A model generated the notes under the pieces. That model made no database searches. It saw only the letters and a list, made by a program, of their open reading frames with translations, and was not told the DNA's origin. The translations under genes and the position numbers were made by a program. Of a DNA stretch of 64,000 nucleotides, positions 1 to 9,635 are shown one piece after another. Each line of letters opens with the position of its first letter. Position 1 is the first letter of the stretch. The stretch comes from a bacterium EF100-94H03 bin56 (GTDB lineage: Bacteria; Pseudomonadota; Alphaproteobacteria; SP197), in the NCBI GenBank assembly GCA_002238685.1, contig MPMV01000013.1, positions 32,490-96,489 on the forward strand, read 5' to 3'.

Positions 1-948
1 GCGATGTCGCGATTCCGCAAGCAGGCAGAGGATCTCGTACATCATCGTGGCGCCGACCAGGGCGGTGTTCCCGGTCGGATCGAATGGCGGCGCCACCTCC
101 ACGACATCACCTCCGCGAAGATCGAGGCCTCTCAAGCCCCTGAGAAGCTTCTGCGCGTCGATCGTCGTGATGCCGCCGACCTCCGGAGTTCCGGTGCCGG
201 GCGCATAGACCGGGTCGAGTCCATCCACATCAAACGAGATGTACGTCGGGCCCTCGCCGACCACGCGGCGAGCCACGTCGATAATCGCATCGACACCCAG
301 TTCGTCGAACTCTTCCATGAACACGACGCGCATGCCGCTCTCCAGGGAGAAGTCCCAGCCTTCCGGCGTGTTCTGCGCACCGCGGATACCGATCTGAACC
401 GTTCTCTTCGGATCCAGGAGGCCATCCTCGACGGCCCGCCGGAAGGGCGCGCCATGGGTGAACTTCGACCCCTGGAACTCGTCCCACGTGTCTGTGTGGG
501 CATCGACGTGGACCATGCCCAGCCTTTCGTCGGCCGCAATCGCCTTGAAGATGGGATAGGTGATCGAATGATCGCCGCCGGCGGTCAGCGGATACGCTCC
601 GTGTTGATGAATGTCGCGGTAGAACGCCGCGATTTCCTCGACAACCGCCTCATCCTCGAAAATCCGGGTGAAACGAACGTCGCCGAGGTCCGCGACCCTG
701 CAGAGTTCATACGGGTTGCACCGGGTCACGTGATGGATGGAGCGCATGAGGCTCGACATGTTGCGAATTTCACGGGGACCGTGCCGGGCGCCCGGCCTGT
801 TCGTCGTGCCGCCGTCGTAGGGCACGCCGATCAGTGCAATCTCAACACCGTCGGCGCTGGTGACATACGGTGTGCGCATGAATGTCGCGATTTCGCTGTA
901 ACGTGGCGCAACCATCGGATCGAATCCTGTCGATTTCTTGTCGTCCAC
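1..948 (-). CDS. Agmatinase / guanidinobutyrase-type ureohydrolase (3' end off the window)
   Basis: Ureohydrolase of the arginase/SpeB fold, expected to hydrolyse a guanidino substrate (agmatine or guanidinobutyrate) to urea plus the amine, using a binuclear Mn centre. All family metal motifs are present: GGDHS near residue 125, HVDAHTD near 146 and SFDVDGLDP near 235. The GTG start at 948 is chosen because a GGGGAG ribosome-binding site lies 9 bases upstream and the protein then opens as VDDKKSTGFDP, like relatives; an internal ATG at 915 is the alternative. The last visible residues (CLLAESRHR) are typical of the family C terminus, so only a few codons are missing. The exact substrate cannot be read from sequence. 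Confidence 0.93.
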   Translation of the reverse strand, partial: MDDKKSTGFDPMVAPRYSEIATFMRTPYVTSADGVEIALIGVPYDGGTTNRPGARHGPREIRNMSSLMRSIHHVTRCNPYELCRVADLGDVRFTRIFEDEAVVEEIAAFYRDIHQHGAYPLTAGGDHSITYPIFKAIAADERLGMVHVDAHTDTWDEFQGSKFTHGAPFRRAVEDGLLDPKRTVQIGIRGAQNTPEGWDFSLESGMRVVFMEEFDELGVDAIIDVARRVVGEGPTYISFDVDGLDPVYAPGTGTPEVGGITTIDAQKLLRGLRGLDLRGGDVVEVAPPFDPTGNTALVGATMMYEILCLLAESRHR

Positions 949-1753
949 TGACTGGTACTCCCCTGGCCTGAGTGGCTTCGATCACACGTCCTGATCATCG
1001 AGCCATTCACCATCATGCACCATCTCTGCGGCAATTGCCGGACCGACTCTTCATGACCGGGTATCTTCCCGACCGACGAACGCGATTGTCATCGGCTTGT
1101 TTCGGCGCGTGATGGCTGGATCAAGACCAGCACGGACACCTCGCGGCGAGCCGGTCCCTCACACGAACGCGACGCCGGCTCATGCGCTGCACCGGATGAT
1201 GGGAGTCGACAGGATCGTCGAGGGCACGACTATCCCGGGGATCGGCCCCGACTTCACGGCCTTTTCGAGTGCGCAGCACTTCAGTTCCTGGCCCAGTCTT
1301 GCACCTGGCGCCAAGTTCAGCGGTGGCAAGAGACTGTCGGGACGAGACCCCTCGGTCGTCAACAGGATCGCCCGGTCCTCGCCTGTTGCCGCCGTGACGG
1401 TCCGGAGAAGCCAGCCTTCATCAGCGCCAGACATCGCGCGCCTCGGCAAGGCGGTCGCCGTCGACGAGAAGGCCCGTGCCTGATCTGCATGATGGTCACC
1501 CGGGTCACGGAATTCGTGGAACGAGGCATGGAGGCCGACGTACGCAACCACACCCCACATGCCATGACGTCACTCACCGGACGCGCCAGGCAACTGGGCT
1601 CACCCTGGTTGTCATCGACGAAATCCAACCAGCAAATGCCGCAGCCACAACCGCATGAAGGGTGTCGTGCCCAAGGGCGTCCCTTTGCAAGCGCCCTGAA
1701 CGCGGGATATCGTGCGCGGCGCCAATCGCGGCGCTCGGGGAGCCTTGTCGATC
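949..1753. other. 805-base stretch without an intact gene
   Basis: Lies between the ureohydrolase and gshA. It holds one recognisable remnant (IS110-type transposase, entered separately). The rest has only short frames on both strands without family resemblance or ribosome-binding sites. The last 20 bases carry the gshA ribosome-binding site. Confidence 0.5.
1190..1350 (+). mobile_element. IS110/IS1111-type transposase remnant
   Basis: The plus frame reads IPGIGPDFTAFSSAQHFSSW followed by PSLAPGAKFSGGKRLSGR. In IS110-family transposases the C-terminal (IS116/IS110/IS902) domain has IPGIGP, then about 12 residues, then FPSAQHLASWAGLCPG and ESAGKRKSGKT, so order and spacing match apart from an internal deletion after GIGP. 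The match stops after the SGKR block, and no catalytic N terminus, terminal repeats or full ORF is visible. This is a decayed fragment; the call is from remembered family motifs only. Confidence 0.45.
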
Positions 1754-3115
1754 GTGTCCATACCTTCCGCACAGAACACCACGCCGGTCACATCCCGCAA
1801 CCAGCTCATCGAGCTTCTGGAGTCGGGATGCAAGCCACCCGAGGAGTGGCTGGTCGGCACGGAGCACGAGAAATTCGCCTACGACGCCATCACCCGCGAG
1901 CCGCTTTCCTACGATGCTCCCAACGGCATCCGCGTCATCCTCGAGGAGTTGCAGCGATTCGGCTGGCAGCCGCTCATGGAGGGAGACCATATCATCGGGC
2001 TGAAGAAGGACAGGCAGCACGTGTCCCTGGAGCCGGGCGGGCAGGTGGAACTCTCGGGCGCCCCCCTGAAGACACTCCATGAAGCCTGTCGCGAGGTGAA
2101 TGCCCACCTGGACCAGTGCCAGGAGGTCGCCGAGGAACTCGGCATCATCTTCCTCGGCCTGGGGCTCAGGCCTCTCGACCGTCGGCAGGACGTGCCATGG
2201 ATGCCCAAGGGACGCTACAGGATCATGCGGGAATACATGCAGAAGGTCGGGACCATGGGTCTCGACATGATGGTCGGTACCTGCACGATCCAGGCCAATC
2301 TGGATTTCGGGTCCGAGGCGGACATGGTGCAGAAGTTCAGGGTCGCCCAGGCGCTGCAGGCGGTGACGACCGCGCTTTTCGCGAACTCGCCATTCAGCGA
2401 GGGAAAGCCGAACGGCTTCCTGTCGATGCGCGCCCACATCTGGACGGATACCGACAATGATCGCAGCGGATTGCTGAAGTTCGTCACCGAGGACGGGTTC
2501 GGATTTGAGCGCTACGTCGACTACGCTCTCGATGTGCCGATGTACTTCGTGTTGCGTGACGGACGCTATATCGACGCCTCGGGCCAGTCGTTCCGCGATT
2601 TCATGGAGGGGCGCCTGCCTGCCCTGCCAGGCGAGATCCCGACGCTCTCCGACTGGGAAGACCACCTGACCACACTGTTTCCGGACGTCCGGATCAAGCG
2701 ATACATGGAAGTGCGTGGCGCCGACGGCGCCAGCTGGCGGCGCATCTGTGCCCTGCCCGCCCTGTGGACCGGGTTGTTCTACGTGCAATCGCAGCTCGAC
2801 GCAGCCTGGGAAATGGTGCGGGACTGGACCTGGGAGGAGCAGGTGCAGATGAAGGCCGACGTGCCGCGGCTCGGGCTGAGGGCGCCGTTCAGGTCGGGAA
2901 CCGTCCAGGATGTCGCCCGCGACATGCTGGAGATCTCCTGCGAGGGTCTCTACCGGCGGCGCTACTACGACGGCAGCCTCGACGAGGTGCATTTTCTCGA
3001 TTCTCTGATGGAGATCGCGATGTCGGGGAGGACTCCGGCGGACATCCTTCTGGATCGATGGGAAAACGCGTGGGGCGGCAGTATCGATCCGGTGTTCAGC
3101 GAGTTCTCGTTCTGA
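1754..3115 (+). CDS. gshA: Glutamate-cysteine ligase, alphaproteobacterial/plant type
   Basis: Catalyses ATP-dependent joining of glutamate and cysteine, the first step of glutathione synthesis. The 453-residue length and the blocks GTEHEKFAYD near residue 33, GGQVELSGAP near 96, PKGRYRIM near 155 and TCTIQANLDF near 178 are those of the class shared by alphaproteobacteria and plants rather than the E. coli GshA class. The GTG start at 1754 follows GGGGAG at 1737-1742 and gives VSIPSAQNTTPV, matching relatives; an upstream in-frame ATG at 1712 would add a nonconserved tail. A RidA-like gene follows 28 bases downstream on the same strand and may be cotranscribed. gshB is not in the window. Confidence 0.95.
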   Translation: MSIPSAQNTTPVTSRNQLIELLESGCKPPEEWLVGTEHEKFAYDAITREPLSYDAPNGIRVILEELQRFGWQPLMEGDHIIGLKKDRQHVSLEPGGQVELSGAPLKTLHEACREVNAHLDQCQEVAEELGIIFLGLGLRPLDRRQDVPWMPKGRYRIMREYMQKVGTMGLDMMVGTCTIQANLDFGSEADMVQKFRVAQALQAVTTALFANSPFSEGKPNGFLSMRAHIWTDTDNDRSGLLKFVTEDGFGFERYVDYALDVPMYFVLRDGRYIDASGQSFRDFMEGRLPALPGEIPTLSDWEDHLTTLFPDVRIKRYMEVRGADGASWRRICALPALWTGLFYVQSQLDAAWEMVRDWTWEEQVQMKADVPRLGLRAPFRSGTVQDVARDMLEISCEGLYRRRYYDGSLDEVHFLDSLMEIAMSGRTPADILLDRWENAWGGSIDPVFSEFSF

Positions 3116-3143
3116 AACTACGCAAGAAGGGATTGCCGAAGCC

Positions 3144-3533
3144 ATGCTGAGGCGATTCAATCCTGATGGTGTCGCGCCACCCCTGTCGAACTACAGCCAC
3201 GCGGTCGTGGTTCCGGGTGACATGAAGCAGCTGCATGTCTCGGGGCAGATCGGAATCATGCCCGACGGCACCATTCCCGAAGATGTCGGCGAACAGGCAC
3301 GCTGGTGCTTTGCGAATGTCCTGGCGATCCTCCGGGCGGAAGGCATGGCGGCGGACAATCTCGTGTCACTGACGACCTATGTTGTCGGCGAGGATAATCT
3401 CGCGGCCGTGCGCCAGGCACGCCAGCAGGCTCTCGGAGAGGCCGCTCCGGCCTCGACACTGGTTTTCGTCACAGCCCTTGCCACCCCGGTGCTCAAGGTG
3501 GAGGTTCAGGCGGTCGCCGCCTCGGTGGTCTGA
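3144..3533 (+). CDS. RidA/YjgF-like protein lacking the usual catalytic arginine
   Basis: A 129-residue single-domain Rid/YjgF/UK114 protein. RidA proper deaminates reactive enamine/imine intermediates such as 2-aminoacrylate. The fold signature is clear (HVSGQIGIMPDG, QARWCFANVLAIL, VEVQAVA). In RidA the substrate carboxylate is held by the Arg of a PARS-type motif; here the aligned motif is PAST, so Arg is replaced by Ser. The protein is therefore better treated as a Rid-family member of unknown activity. It follows gshA by 28 bases and converges with tldD 14 bases away, with no obvious terminator between. Confidence 0.85.
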   Translation: MLRRFNPDGVAPPLSNYSHAVVVPGDMKQLHVSGQIGIMPDGTIPEDVGEQARWCFANVLAILRAEGMAADNLVSLTTYVVGEDNLAAVRQARQQALGEAAPASTLVFVTALATPVLKVEVQAVAASVV

Positions 3534-3547
3534 CGGCAGGAAGCGGT

Positions 3548-4975
3548 CTATCCGGCCTGCGTGCCGCCAACGGTCAGGCCTTCGATCAGCATGGTCGGCT
3601 GACCGACACCGACCGGCACGATCTGGCCGTTCTTGCCGCATGTCCCCACACCCGGGTCGAGCCGCATGTCATTGCCGACCGCCTTGACGTGCTTCAGGGC
3701 GGACGGTCCATCGCCGATCAGTGTCGCGCCCTTGACCGAAGGGCCCACCTTTCCGTTCTCGATGAGATAGGCCTCCGACGCGGTGAAGACAAAGGTGCCG
3801 TTGACGATATCGACCTGCCCGCCGGCAAAATTGACCGCATAGAGACCGTTGGGAACCGATGCGATGATTTCGTCCGGGTCGCTGGCGCCTGACAGCATGC
3901 AGGTGTTGGTCATCCTCGGCATGGGCTGGTGGGCATGGCTTTCGCGCCGTCCGTTGCCGGTTTTCGCCGTACCCATCAGGTGCGCATTCATGCGATCCGT
4001 CATGTAGTTCTTCAGGATTCCGTCCTCGATCAGCACCGTCCGTTCGGTTGGCGTGCCCTCGTCATCGATGGTGAGCGAGCCTCGCCTGCCGGCGATCGTC
4101 CCGTCGTCGATCACCGTGACTCCCGGGGCAGCCACCCGCTCACCCATGAGACCGGAGAATGCCGACGTCTTCTTGCGGTTGAAGTCGCCCTCGAGACCGT
4201 GTCCGACAGCCTCGTGCAGCATGACAGCCGGCCAGCCCGGACCGAGGACGACGGGCATCTCGCCGGCCGGGGCATCGACAGATTCGAGGTTGACAAGGGC
4301 GTTGCGCAAGGCCTCGTCGGCATGATCCTTCCACTGCTCCTGGCCGATGAATTCGGCATAGGGCAGGCGGCCACCCGTGCCATGAGAGCCGGCTTCCATG
4401 CGGTCACCCGATTGCACGACGCAACTGATCCTGACCGAAACGAGAGGGCGGACGTCCGTCACCATGCTGCCGTCGGCGCGCAGGATGGAGACCACCTGCC
4501 AGCTTGCCAGCAGGGCTGCTGTCACCTGGTGGACCCTCTCGTCCCTTGAGCGAAGCCAGGCGTCGATGTTCTCAAGCAGCGTCACCTTGTCGCCGAAGGA
4601 CATCTCTGAGACGGGATTGTCCTCTCCATAGAAATGACGGTTGGTGCGCGCCGGCGCGACGGCGATGTCTGCCTCCCGTCCATCGATCTCGCGCACGGTC
4701 CTGGCGGCGCGTTGGAGGGCGGCTTCGGAGAGCTCCGAAGTGTGGGCATAGGCGGTCACATCGTCGACGATGCGTCTCAGACCCATGCCCTGGACAACGT
4801 CGTAGCCGGCCTGCCTGAGGCGCCCGTCATCGAACACAAGGGTTTCGGACTGACCGAACTCCATGAAGAGTTCGCCATCATCGGCGCCCCTCAGGGCATC
4901 GCCCACGATACCGGTGACCCGGTTTCTTTCCATGTCGCTTCGCTGGAAGAAGAGGTCATCGGCTGACACATTCAT
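3548..4975 (-). CDS. tldD: Metalloprotease TldD
   Basis: Catalytic subunit of the TldD/TldE (PmbA) zinc metalloprotease, which trims leader-free peptides and matures some RiPPs; cytosolic. The 475-residue length is normal. The zinc-binding HEAVGH begins near residue 250, followed by GLEGDFNRKKTSAF, and the conserved GTAKTGNGRRESHAHQPMPR segment is intact. The start is ATG at 4975 with CAGGAG just upstream. It points away from the cox operon; tldE is not in the window. Confidence 0.95.
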   Translation of the reverse strand: MNVSADDLFFQRSDMERNRVTGIVGDALRGADDGELFMEFGQSETLVFDDGRLRQAGYDVVQGMGLRRIVDDVTAYAHTSELSEAALQRAARTVREIDGREADIAVAPARTNRHFYGEDNPVSEMSFGDKVTLLENIDAWLRSRDERVHQVTAALLASWQVVSILRADGSMVTDVRPLVSVRISCVVQSGDRMEAGSHGTGGRLPYAEFIGQEQWKDHADEALRNALVNLESVDAPAGEMPVVLGPGWPAVMLHEAVGHGLEGDFNRKKTSAFSGLMGERVAAPGVTVIDDGTIAGRRGSLTIDDEGTPTERTVLIEDGILKNYMTDRMNAHLMGTAKTGNGRRESHAHQPMPRMTNTCMLSGASDPDEIIASVPNGLYAVNFAGGQVDIVNGTFVFTASEAYLIENGKVGPSVKGATLIGDGPSALKHVKAVGNDMRLDPGVGTCGKNGQIVPVGVGQPTMLIEGLTVGGTQAG

Positions 4976-5493
4976 CTCCTGGGGGCCTCCACCGGTAACC
5001 CTTCCTTATAGCGACTGCACCCCGACTCCGCCAACGACCTTTGCGGGGAGCGTCCCCGCACGGAGGGATTGCTTCGTTCGCAATCCGCAGTTCGTGTTGT
5101 TCCCGTCGGCAGCGCCTGCAGATGAACTCCGGTCAGCCACCAGGGACAGTCACAACACATTCTTGCCGGTTCTGCGGTTCTGCCTGAGCCGTCATCCGGA
5201 TCGGGCGGCCACCGCCTTTTCGTGGAAGAGATGCGGTCTGCGGTCCGCTGACTGCCATGGACAGTTCCCTTCACGACGGGGCTGCCGCCTTGTGTCATGG
5301 AACGGGTGGGAGAGTGCCGAAGTCTGCAGCAATCGGGACGGATTGCCTGCGTTCGGGCATCCGGTGCCGGAGAGGGGGGAATCGGGGCCTGCAGGCTTGT
5401 GAAGCGGATTGCGGGTCGTGTATGGTCCGCCTCGCCCGAACCGGTGGACCGGACCGGTCTGCTTGCGGATTGAATGTCTGGAGGAGAGTCACA
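4976..5493. other. Divergent tldD/coxB intergenic region with two stem-loops
   Basis: 518 bases without a supported gene. Two perfect dyads lie close together: an 8-bp stem at 5042-5049/5053-5060 (TGCGGGGA arms, 3-base loop) and a 7-bp stem at 5066-5072/5080-5086 (GGATTGC arms, 7-base loop). Neither has a T tract, so they look more like regulatory or structural RNA elements than terminators. A candidate coxB promoter sits at 5397-5426. Confidence 0.45.
5397..5426 (+). promoter_or_regulatory. Candidate sigma70-type promoter of coxB
   Basis: TTGTGA (5397-5402), an 18-base spacer and TATGGT (5421-5426). This would give a leader of roughly 60 bases before the coxB start. Based on consensus match only. 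Confidence 0.35.
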
Positions 5494-6327
5494 TTGACAC
5501 CGTTCCTCATGGTGGCGGTCCTGGTGGTCGCCGTGCATGCAGCTCCAGCCCTGGCCCAGGAGACAGTGGGTCTCTCGGAGGACTGGCAGTGGGGTTTCCA
5601 GCCGGCGGCGTCGCCGAGCATGGTCGACATCCACTGGTTCTACGACGTCTTCCTGTTTCCGGTGATGATGGTCATCTCGGTCTTCGTGCTGCTGCTCATG
5701 GCCTACATCCTCATCCGTTTCCGCCGTGCCGCCAATCCGCAACCTTCCGGCACCACCCACAACAGTCTTCTCGAGGTGATCTGGACCGGAATTCCGGCAC
5801 TCATCCTGATCGTGATCGCCATTCCCTCCCTGCGCCTTCTCTATGATCAGGAAACCCTGCCGGTGGCGGAGCCTGACCTCACCATCAAGATCACGGGTCA
5901 CCAGTGGTACTGGTCCTACGAGTACCCGGATTACGATGGTCTGGAGTTCGATGCCTACATCCTGGGCGATGACGAACTCGCGGAAGGCCAGCCACGGCTG
6001 CTGACCACCGATTCGACGGTGGTGGTGCCGGTCGACAAATACATCAGGCTGCAGATCACGTCCGAGGACGTCATCCATGCCTGGGCCCTGCCGGCGGCCG
6101 GGGTCAAGATGGACGCCGTTCCGGGACGCCTCAATGAGATCTGGATGAAGATCGAGCAGCCGGGCATGTATTACGGACAGTGTTCGGAACTGTGCGGTCT
6201 CAATCACGGCTACATGCCTATCATGGTCGAGGCCGTGTCCGACGCCGCGTTCGGAACATGGGCGAACGAGCAGCTGGCGAGTCGCGGGACGACTGATGAC
6301 GCGGTCGTGACTGTCGCGCAGAACTGA
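5494..6327 (+). CDS. coxB: Cytochrome c oxidase subunit II
   Basis: Membrane-anchored subunit that takes electrons from cytochrome c through its CuA site. The start is read as TTG at 5494, placed 5 bases after GGAGGAGAG, which yields a clean signal peptide ending at AHAAPALAQ-type residues around position 22. Two membrane segments follow (about residues 50-75 and 90-110). The periplasmic cupredoxin domain carries the aromatic patch HQWYWSYEYP and the full CuA motif CSELCGLNH with the later Met near residues 229-241. There is no fused cytochrome c domain. First gene of the cox operon; coxA begins 42 bases downstream. Confidence 0.95.
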   Translation: MTPFLMVAVLVVAVHAAPALAQETVGLSEDWQWGFQPAASPSMVDIHWFYDVFLFPVMMVISVFVLLLMAYILIRFRRAANPQPSGTTHNSLLEVIWTGIPALILIVIAIPSLRLLYDQETLPVAEPDLTIKITGHQWYWSYEYPDYDGLEFDAYILGDDELAEGQPRLLTTDSTVVVPVDKYIRLQITSEDVIHAWALPAAGVKMDAVPGRLNEIWMKIEQPGMYYGQCSELCGLNHGYMPIMVEAVSDAAFGTWANEQLASRGTTDDAVVTVAQN

Positions 6328-6369
6328 ACATTCCGATGAGGCGAAGCCCAAGCCGAGGACACCGATGAG

Positions 6370-7986
6370 ATGAGTCAAGCCCACGCGATCGAAGACGACC
6401 ACGCGCACCAGCCCACGGGGTTCCTGCGCTACCTCTATTCCACGAACCACAAGGACATCGGGACGATGTACATCGTCTACGGGTTCGTGTTCGGCCTGGT
6501 CGGCTTCCTGATGTCGATGCTCATCCGCATCGAACTGGCCTATCCCGGCGACGGCATCCTGGGTGGTGACTATCACCTCTACAACGTGCTGATCACGAGT
6601 CACGGACTGATCATGATCTTCTTCATGATCATGCCGGTGTTCATCGGCGGGTTCGGCAACTGGATGGTGCCGATGATGATCGGTGCACCCGACATGGCGT
6701 TCCCGCGCATGAACAACATCAGTTTCTGGCTGCTCATCCCGTCAGGTGTGCTGCTCGTGGGGTCGGTGTTCATCGGTGGGGGCACCGGTGTCGGCTGGAC
6801 GATCTATGCGCCGCTGTCGACCTATGGCAACCAGGGCAACCTGGCGATCGACTGCCTGATCCTGGCGATCCACCTTGCCGGTGCATCGTCGATTCTGGGT
6901 GCGATCAACTTCATCACCACCATTTTCAACATGCGCGCGCCGGGCATGACGCTTCACCGCATGCCGCTCTTCGTATGGGCGGTTCTTGTGACCGCATTCC
7001 TGCTCGTGCTGTCACTGCCGGTGCTGGCCGGCGCCATCACCATGCTGCTGACGGACCGCAATTTCGGCACCGGTTTCTTTGACCCTGCCCTGGGCGGTGA
7101 TCCCGTCCTCTACCAGCACCTGTTCTGGTTTTTCGGCCATCCGGAGGTCTACATCCTCATCCTGCCGGGCTTCGGAATCGTCAGCCACATCATCTCGACC
7201 TTCTCGCGCAAGCCCATCTTCGGCTACCTCGGCATGGCCTACGCCATGGTCGCCATCGGATTCGTCGGATTCATCGTCTGGGCCCATCACATGTACACGG
7301 TGGGCATGGGGCTGGACACAAAGGCCTATTTCATCATTGCGACGATGATCATCGCCGTGCCCACGGGCATCAAGATCTTCAGCTGGCTCGCCACCATGTG
7401 GGGTGGTTCCATCGAGTTCAAGACACCGATGCTGTGGGCGCTGGGCTTCATCTTCCTCTTTACGTTGGGCGGTGTAACAGGCGTCCTTCTGGCCAATGCC
7501 GGTATCGATACGGCCATGCACGACACCTACTTCGTGGTGGCGCACTTCCACTACGTGCTGTCGCTGGGCGCCGTATTCGCCCTGTTTGGCGGCTTCTACT
7601 ACTGGATCGGCAAGATGACCGGGTACCAGTATCCCGAATGGGCCGGCAAGCTGCACTTCTGGATCACCCTGATCGGCGTCAACGTCACCTTCTTCCCGCA
7701 GCACTTCCTCGGAATGGCGGGCATGCCGCGGAGAATTCCGGACTATCCGGACGTTTATGCCGGATGGAATCTCGTGTCCTCCATCGGGTCCTATGTCACG
7801 GCTGCCGGCATGGTGGTGTTCCTCTACGTGCTCTATTGCGTCTTCGTGGCCAACCGTGTGCGCTGTCCGGCCAACCCCTGGGGCGAAGGGGCCACGACAC
7901 TGGAGTGGACGGTGTCCTCGCCGCCACCTTTCCACACATTCGAGGATCCTCCCTACATGGGTGCCCCGGCCAGGGCGGGCCACTGA
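6370..7986 (+). CDS. coxA: Cytochrome c oxidase subunit I (aa3 type)
   Basis: Catalytic subunit carrying low-spin haem a and the haem a3-CuB oxygen-reducing site. At 538 residues and 12 predicted helices it is a standard A-family haem-copper oxidase. Visible ligands: His in SHGLIMIFF (about residue 78), the cross-linked His-Tyr of [13 protein letters not shown] (about 257/261), the CuB pair in WAHHMY (about 306-307), and the haem ligands in [15 protein letters not shown] (about 392/394). [10 protein letters not shown] fits the K-channel region. The ATG at 6370 follows a purine-rich GAGGACACC segment. It sits between coxB and ctaB. Confidence 0.98.
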   Translation: MSQAHAIEDDHAHQPTGFLRYLYSTNHKDIGTMYIVYGFVFGLVGFLMSMLIRIELAYPGDGILGGDYHLYNVLITSHGLIMIFFMIMPVFIGGFGNWMVPMMIGAPDMAFPRMNNISFWLLIPSGVLLVGSVFIGGGTGVGWTIYAPLSTYGNQGNLAIDCLILAIHLAGASSILGAINFITTIFNMRAPGMTLHRMPLFVWAVLVTAFLLVLSLPVLAGAITMLLTDRNFGTGFFDPALGGDPVLYQHLFWFFGHPEVYILILPGFGIVSHIISTFSRKPIFGYLGMAYAMVAIGFVGFIVWAHHMYTVGMGLDTKAYFIIATMIIAVPTGIKIFSWLATMWGGSIEFKTPMLWALGFIFLFTLGGVTGVLLANAGIDTAMHDTYFVVAHFHYVLSLGAVFALFGGFYYWIGKMTGYQYPEWAGKLHFWITLIGVNVTFFPQHFLGMAGMPRRIPDYPDVYAGWNLVSSIGSYVTAAGMVVFLYVLYCVFVANRVRCPANPWGEGATTLEWTVSSPPPFHTFEDPPYMGAPARAGH

Positions 7987-8001
7987 CGAAGGGGGCAGGC
8001 C

Positions 8002-8907
8002 CTGACCACGGAAATCCAGGCAGCACACCCGGCTGACACACTCGCCGCGTCCCCGGGCGATTATCTTGCGCTCCTCAAACCGCGGGTGATGTCGCTGGTG
8101 GTGTTTACCGGCGCCATCGGTCTCGTCGTTGCCGAGGGAAATCTCCACCCGTTCCTTGCCGCGGTGGCGCTCCTGTGCATCGCGCTGGGTGCCGGCGCCG
8201 CCGGGTGCATCAACATGTGGTATGAGCGAGACCTCGACGCCCTCATGCACAGAACATGGCATCGGCCCATTCCATCAGGCCGGATTGCCGGAACGAGTGC
8301 CCTGGAGTTCGGGGCGACACTGGCGATTGCCTCGGTCATGATGATGGGCGTGGCGGTCAACTGGATGGCCGCCGGACTGCTGAGCCTCGCCATCGCCTTC
8401 TATGTCTTTGTCTACACGGTGTGGCTCAAACGCCGGACACCCTGGAACATCGTCATCGGAGGCGCCGCCGGCGCCTTTCCTCCGGTGATCGGCGAAGCCG
8501 CCGTGACCGGCAGCGTGTCGGCCGCATCAATCGCGCTCTTTGCCATCATCTTCATGTGGACTCCGCCGCATTTCTGGTCGCTGGCCCTTTATCGATCGGA
8601 TGACTATCGCCGCGCCGGCATTCCGATGCTGCCGGTCACGGCCGGCGCCAGGGCGACGCGCTGGCAGATCCTGGCCTACAGCGTTCTCATGATTCCGGTG
8701 TCGATGACTCCCTGGTTCATTGGCAGTGCCGGCGCCCTCTACGGCGCGGGAGCGGCCGGCCTCTCGGTCATCTTCACGTGTGGCGCCCTTGCCATCCTGA
8801 TACGCCGCGACGAGGCATCGGCGCGCTGGATGTTCAGGTACTCCATTTTCTATCTTGCGGTGCTCTTCGCTCTCCTTGGCATCGATCACGGGTTCCACTG
8901 GTCATGA
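8002..8907 (+). CDS. ctaB: Protohaem IX farnesyltransferase, apparently CTG-initiated
   Basis: Integral-membrane UbiA-family prenyltransferase that converts haem B to haem O on the way to haem A. The farnesyl-diphosphate motif is NMWYERDLDALM and the second Asp-rich loop is YRSDDYRRAGIPM; about seven to nine hydrophobic helices are visible. The conserved N terminus DYLALLKPRVMSL lies upstream of the first ATG/GTG (8086), and in that frame the only near-cognate start after the coxA stop is CTG at 8002, six bases after AAGGGGG. Relatives begin with a similar 20-25 residue tail, so CTG is the best start. The stop overlaps the next ATG (ATGA). Confidence 0.88.
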   Translation: MTTEIQAAHPADTLAASPGDYLALLKPRVMSLVVFTGAIGLVVAEGNLHPFLAAVALLCIALGAGAAGCINMWYERDLDALMHRTWHRPIPSGRIAGTSALEFGATLAIASVMMMGVAVNWMAAGLLSLAIAFYVFVYTVWLKRRTPWNIVIGGAAGAFPPVIGEAAVTGSVSAASIALFAIIFMWTPPHFWSLALYRSDDYRRAGIPMLPVTAGARATRWQILAYSVLMIPVSMTPWFIGSAGALYGAGAAGLSVIFTCGALAILIRRDEASARWMFRYSIFYLAVLFALLGIDHGFHWS

Positions 8908-9023
8908 CCGAAGCCGAACGCATCAAGACGCAGCGCCGACGCCGGAGTATCATGATCGCCCTCGTGCTCGCAGCGTTCATCCTCGTCATCTATGGCGTCT
9001 CGATCGTCAGGATGGGTGGCTGA
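8904..9023 (+). CDS. Small single-helix membrane protein of the cox operon
   Basis: A 39-residue ORF in the ctaB-ctaG gap, starting with an ATGA overlap with the ctaB stop and ending directly before ctaG. It has a basic N terminus (KTQRRRR) and one hydrophobic helix (about residues 17-36). Short single-span proteins occupy this slot in many alphaproteobacterial cox operons and are annotated as oxidase accessory or CoxF-like proteins. Position and tight coupling support it as real; the function is inferred. Confidence 0.7.
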   Translation: MTEAERIKTQRRRRSIMIALVLAAFILVIYGVSIVRMGG

Positions 9024-9026
9024 GTG

Positions 9027-9635
9027 ATGAGCAAGCGGACCACCGTCGCAGGGATTGTCGCCGGCATCGCCCTGATGACGGCACTGACCGCGGCAGCGGT
9101 GCCGCTCTACCGCCTGTTCTGTCAGGTGACCGGATTCGGCGGCACGCCCACCACGGCGAATGCCGCCCCCGGGTTCAGCGGAGATCCGACACTCGTCACG
9201 GTACGGTTCAATGCCGATACGGCGCGCGGACTCTTCTGGGAGTTCCGCCCGCTGCTGAAGGAAGTCCGGACACCAACGGGTGAACAGGTCACGGTCTTCT
9301 ACGAGGCGTTCAATCCCACGGCGAGGGAGATTACCGGGGTCTCGACCTTCAATGTCACGCCTTTGAAGATCGGCGAGTACTTCGCCAAGATCGATTGCTT
9401 CTGCTTCGTCGAGCAGACACTCAAACCCGGTGAACGTGTGGCCATGCCAGTCACGTTCTTCGTCGATCCGGGAATGCTGAAGGACCCGCTGACCGCGGAG
9501 GTCCGCAGCATCACACTGTCCTACACGTTCTTTGACAGCGACAGGACGGCCGAGGCCCGGGTTCCGGGTCCGCTGGCCATGCACACCATGAGGGACGGCC
9601 GGATTCCGGCCGCATTGTTACAAGGAGAGACCTGA
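9027..9635 (+). CDS. ctaG: Cytochrome c oxidase assembly protein CtaG/Cox11
   Basis: Periplasm-facing copper chaperone that supplies CuB to subunit I. It has one N-terminal membrane helix (about residues 6-26), then YRLFCQVTGFGGT, and the copper-binding CFCF motif near residue 131, all diagnostic of Cox11. The 202-residue length is normal. ATG at 9027 is preferred over the adjacent GTG at 9024. Its stop overlaps the coxC start by one base (TGATG), with AAGGAGAG upstream of coxC. Confidence 0.95.
   Translation: MSKRTTVAGIVAGIALMTALTAAAVPLYRLFCQVTGFGGTPTTANAAPGFSGDPTLVTVRFNADTARGLFWEFRPLLKEVRTPTGEQVTVFYEAFNPTAREITGVSTFNVTPLKIGEYFAKIDCFCFVEQTLKPGERVAMPVTFFVDPGMLKDPLTAEVRSITLSYTFFDSDRTAEARVPGPLAMHTMRDGRIPAALLQGET

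Noticed and set aside
4..951. Long plus-strand open frame at the left edge
   Set aside because: It is the complement of the ureohydrolase gene, whose metal motifs are clear on the minus strand; the plus product has no family features.
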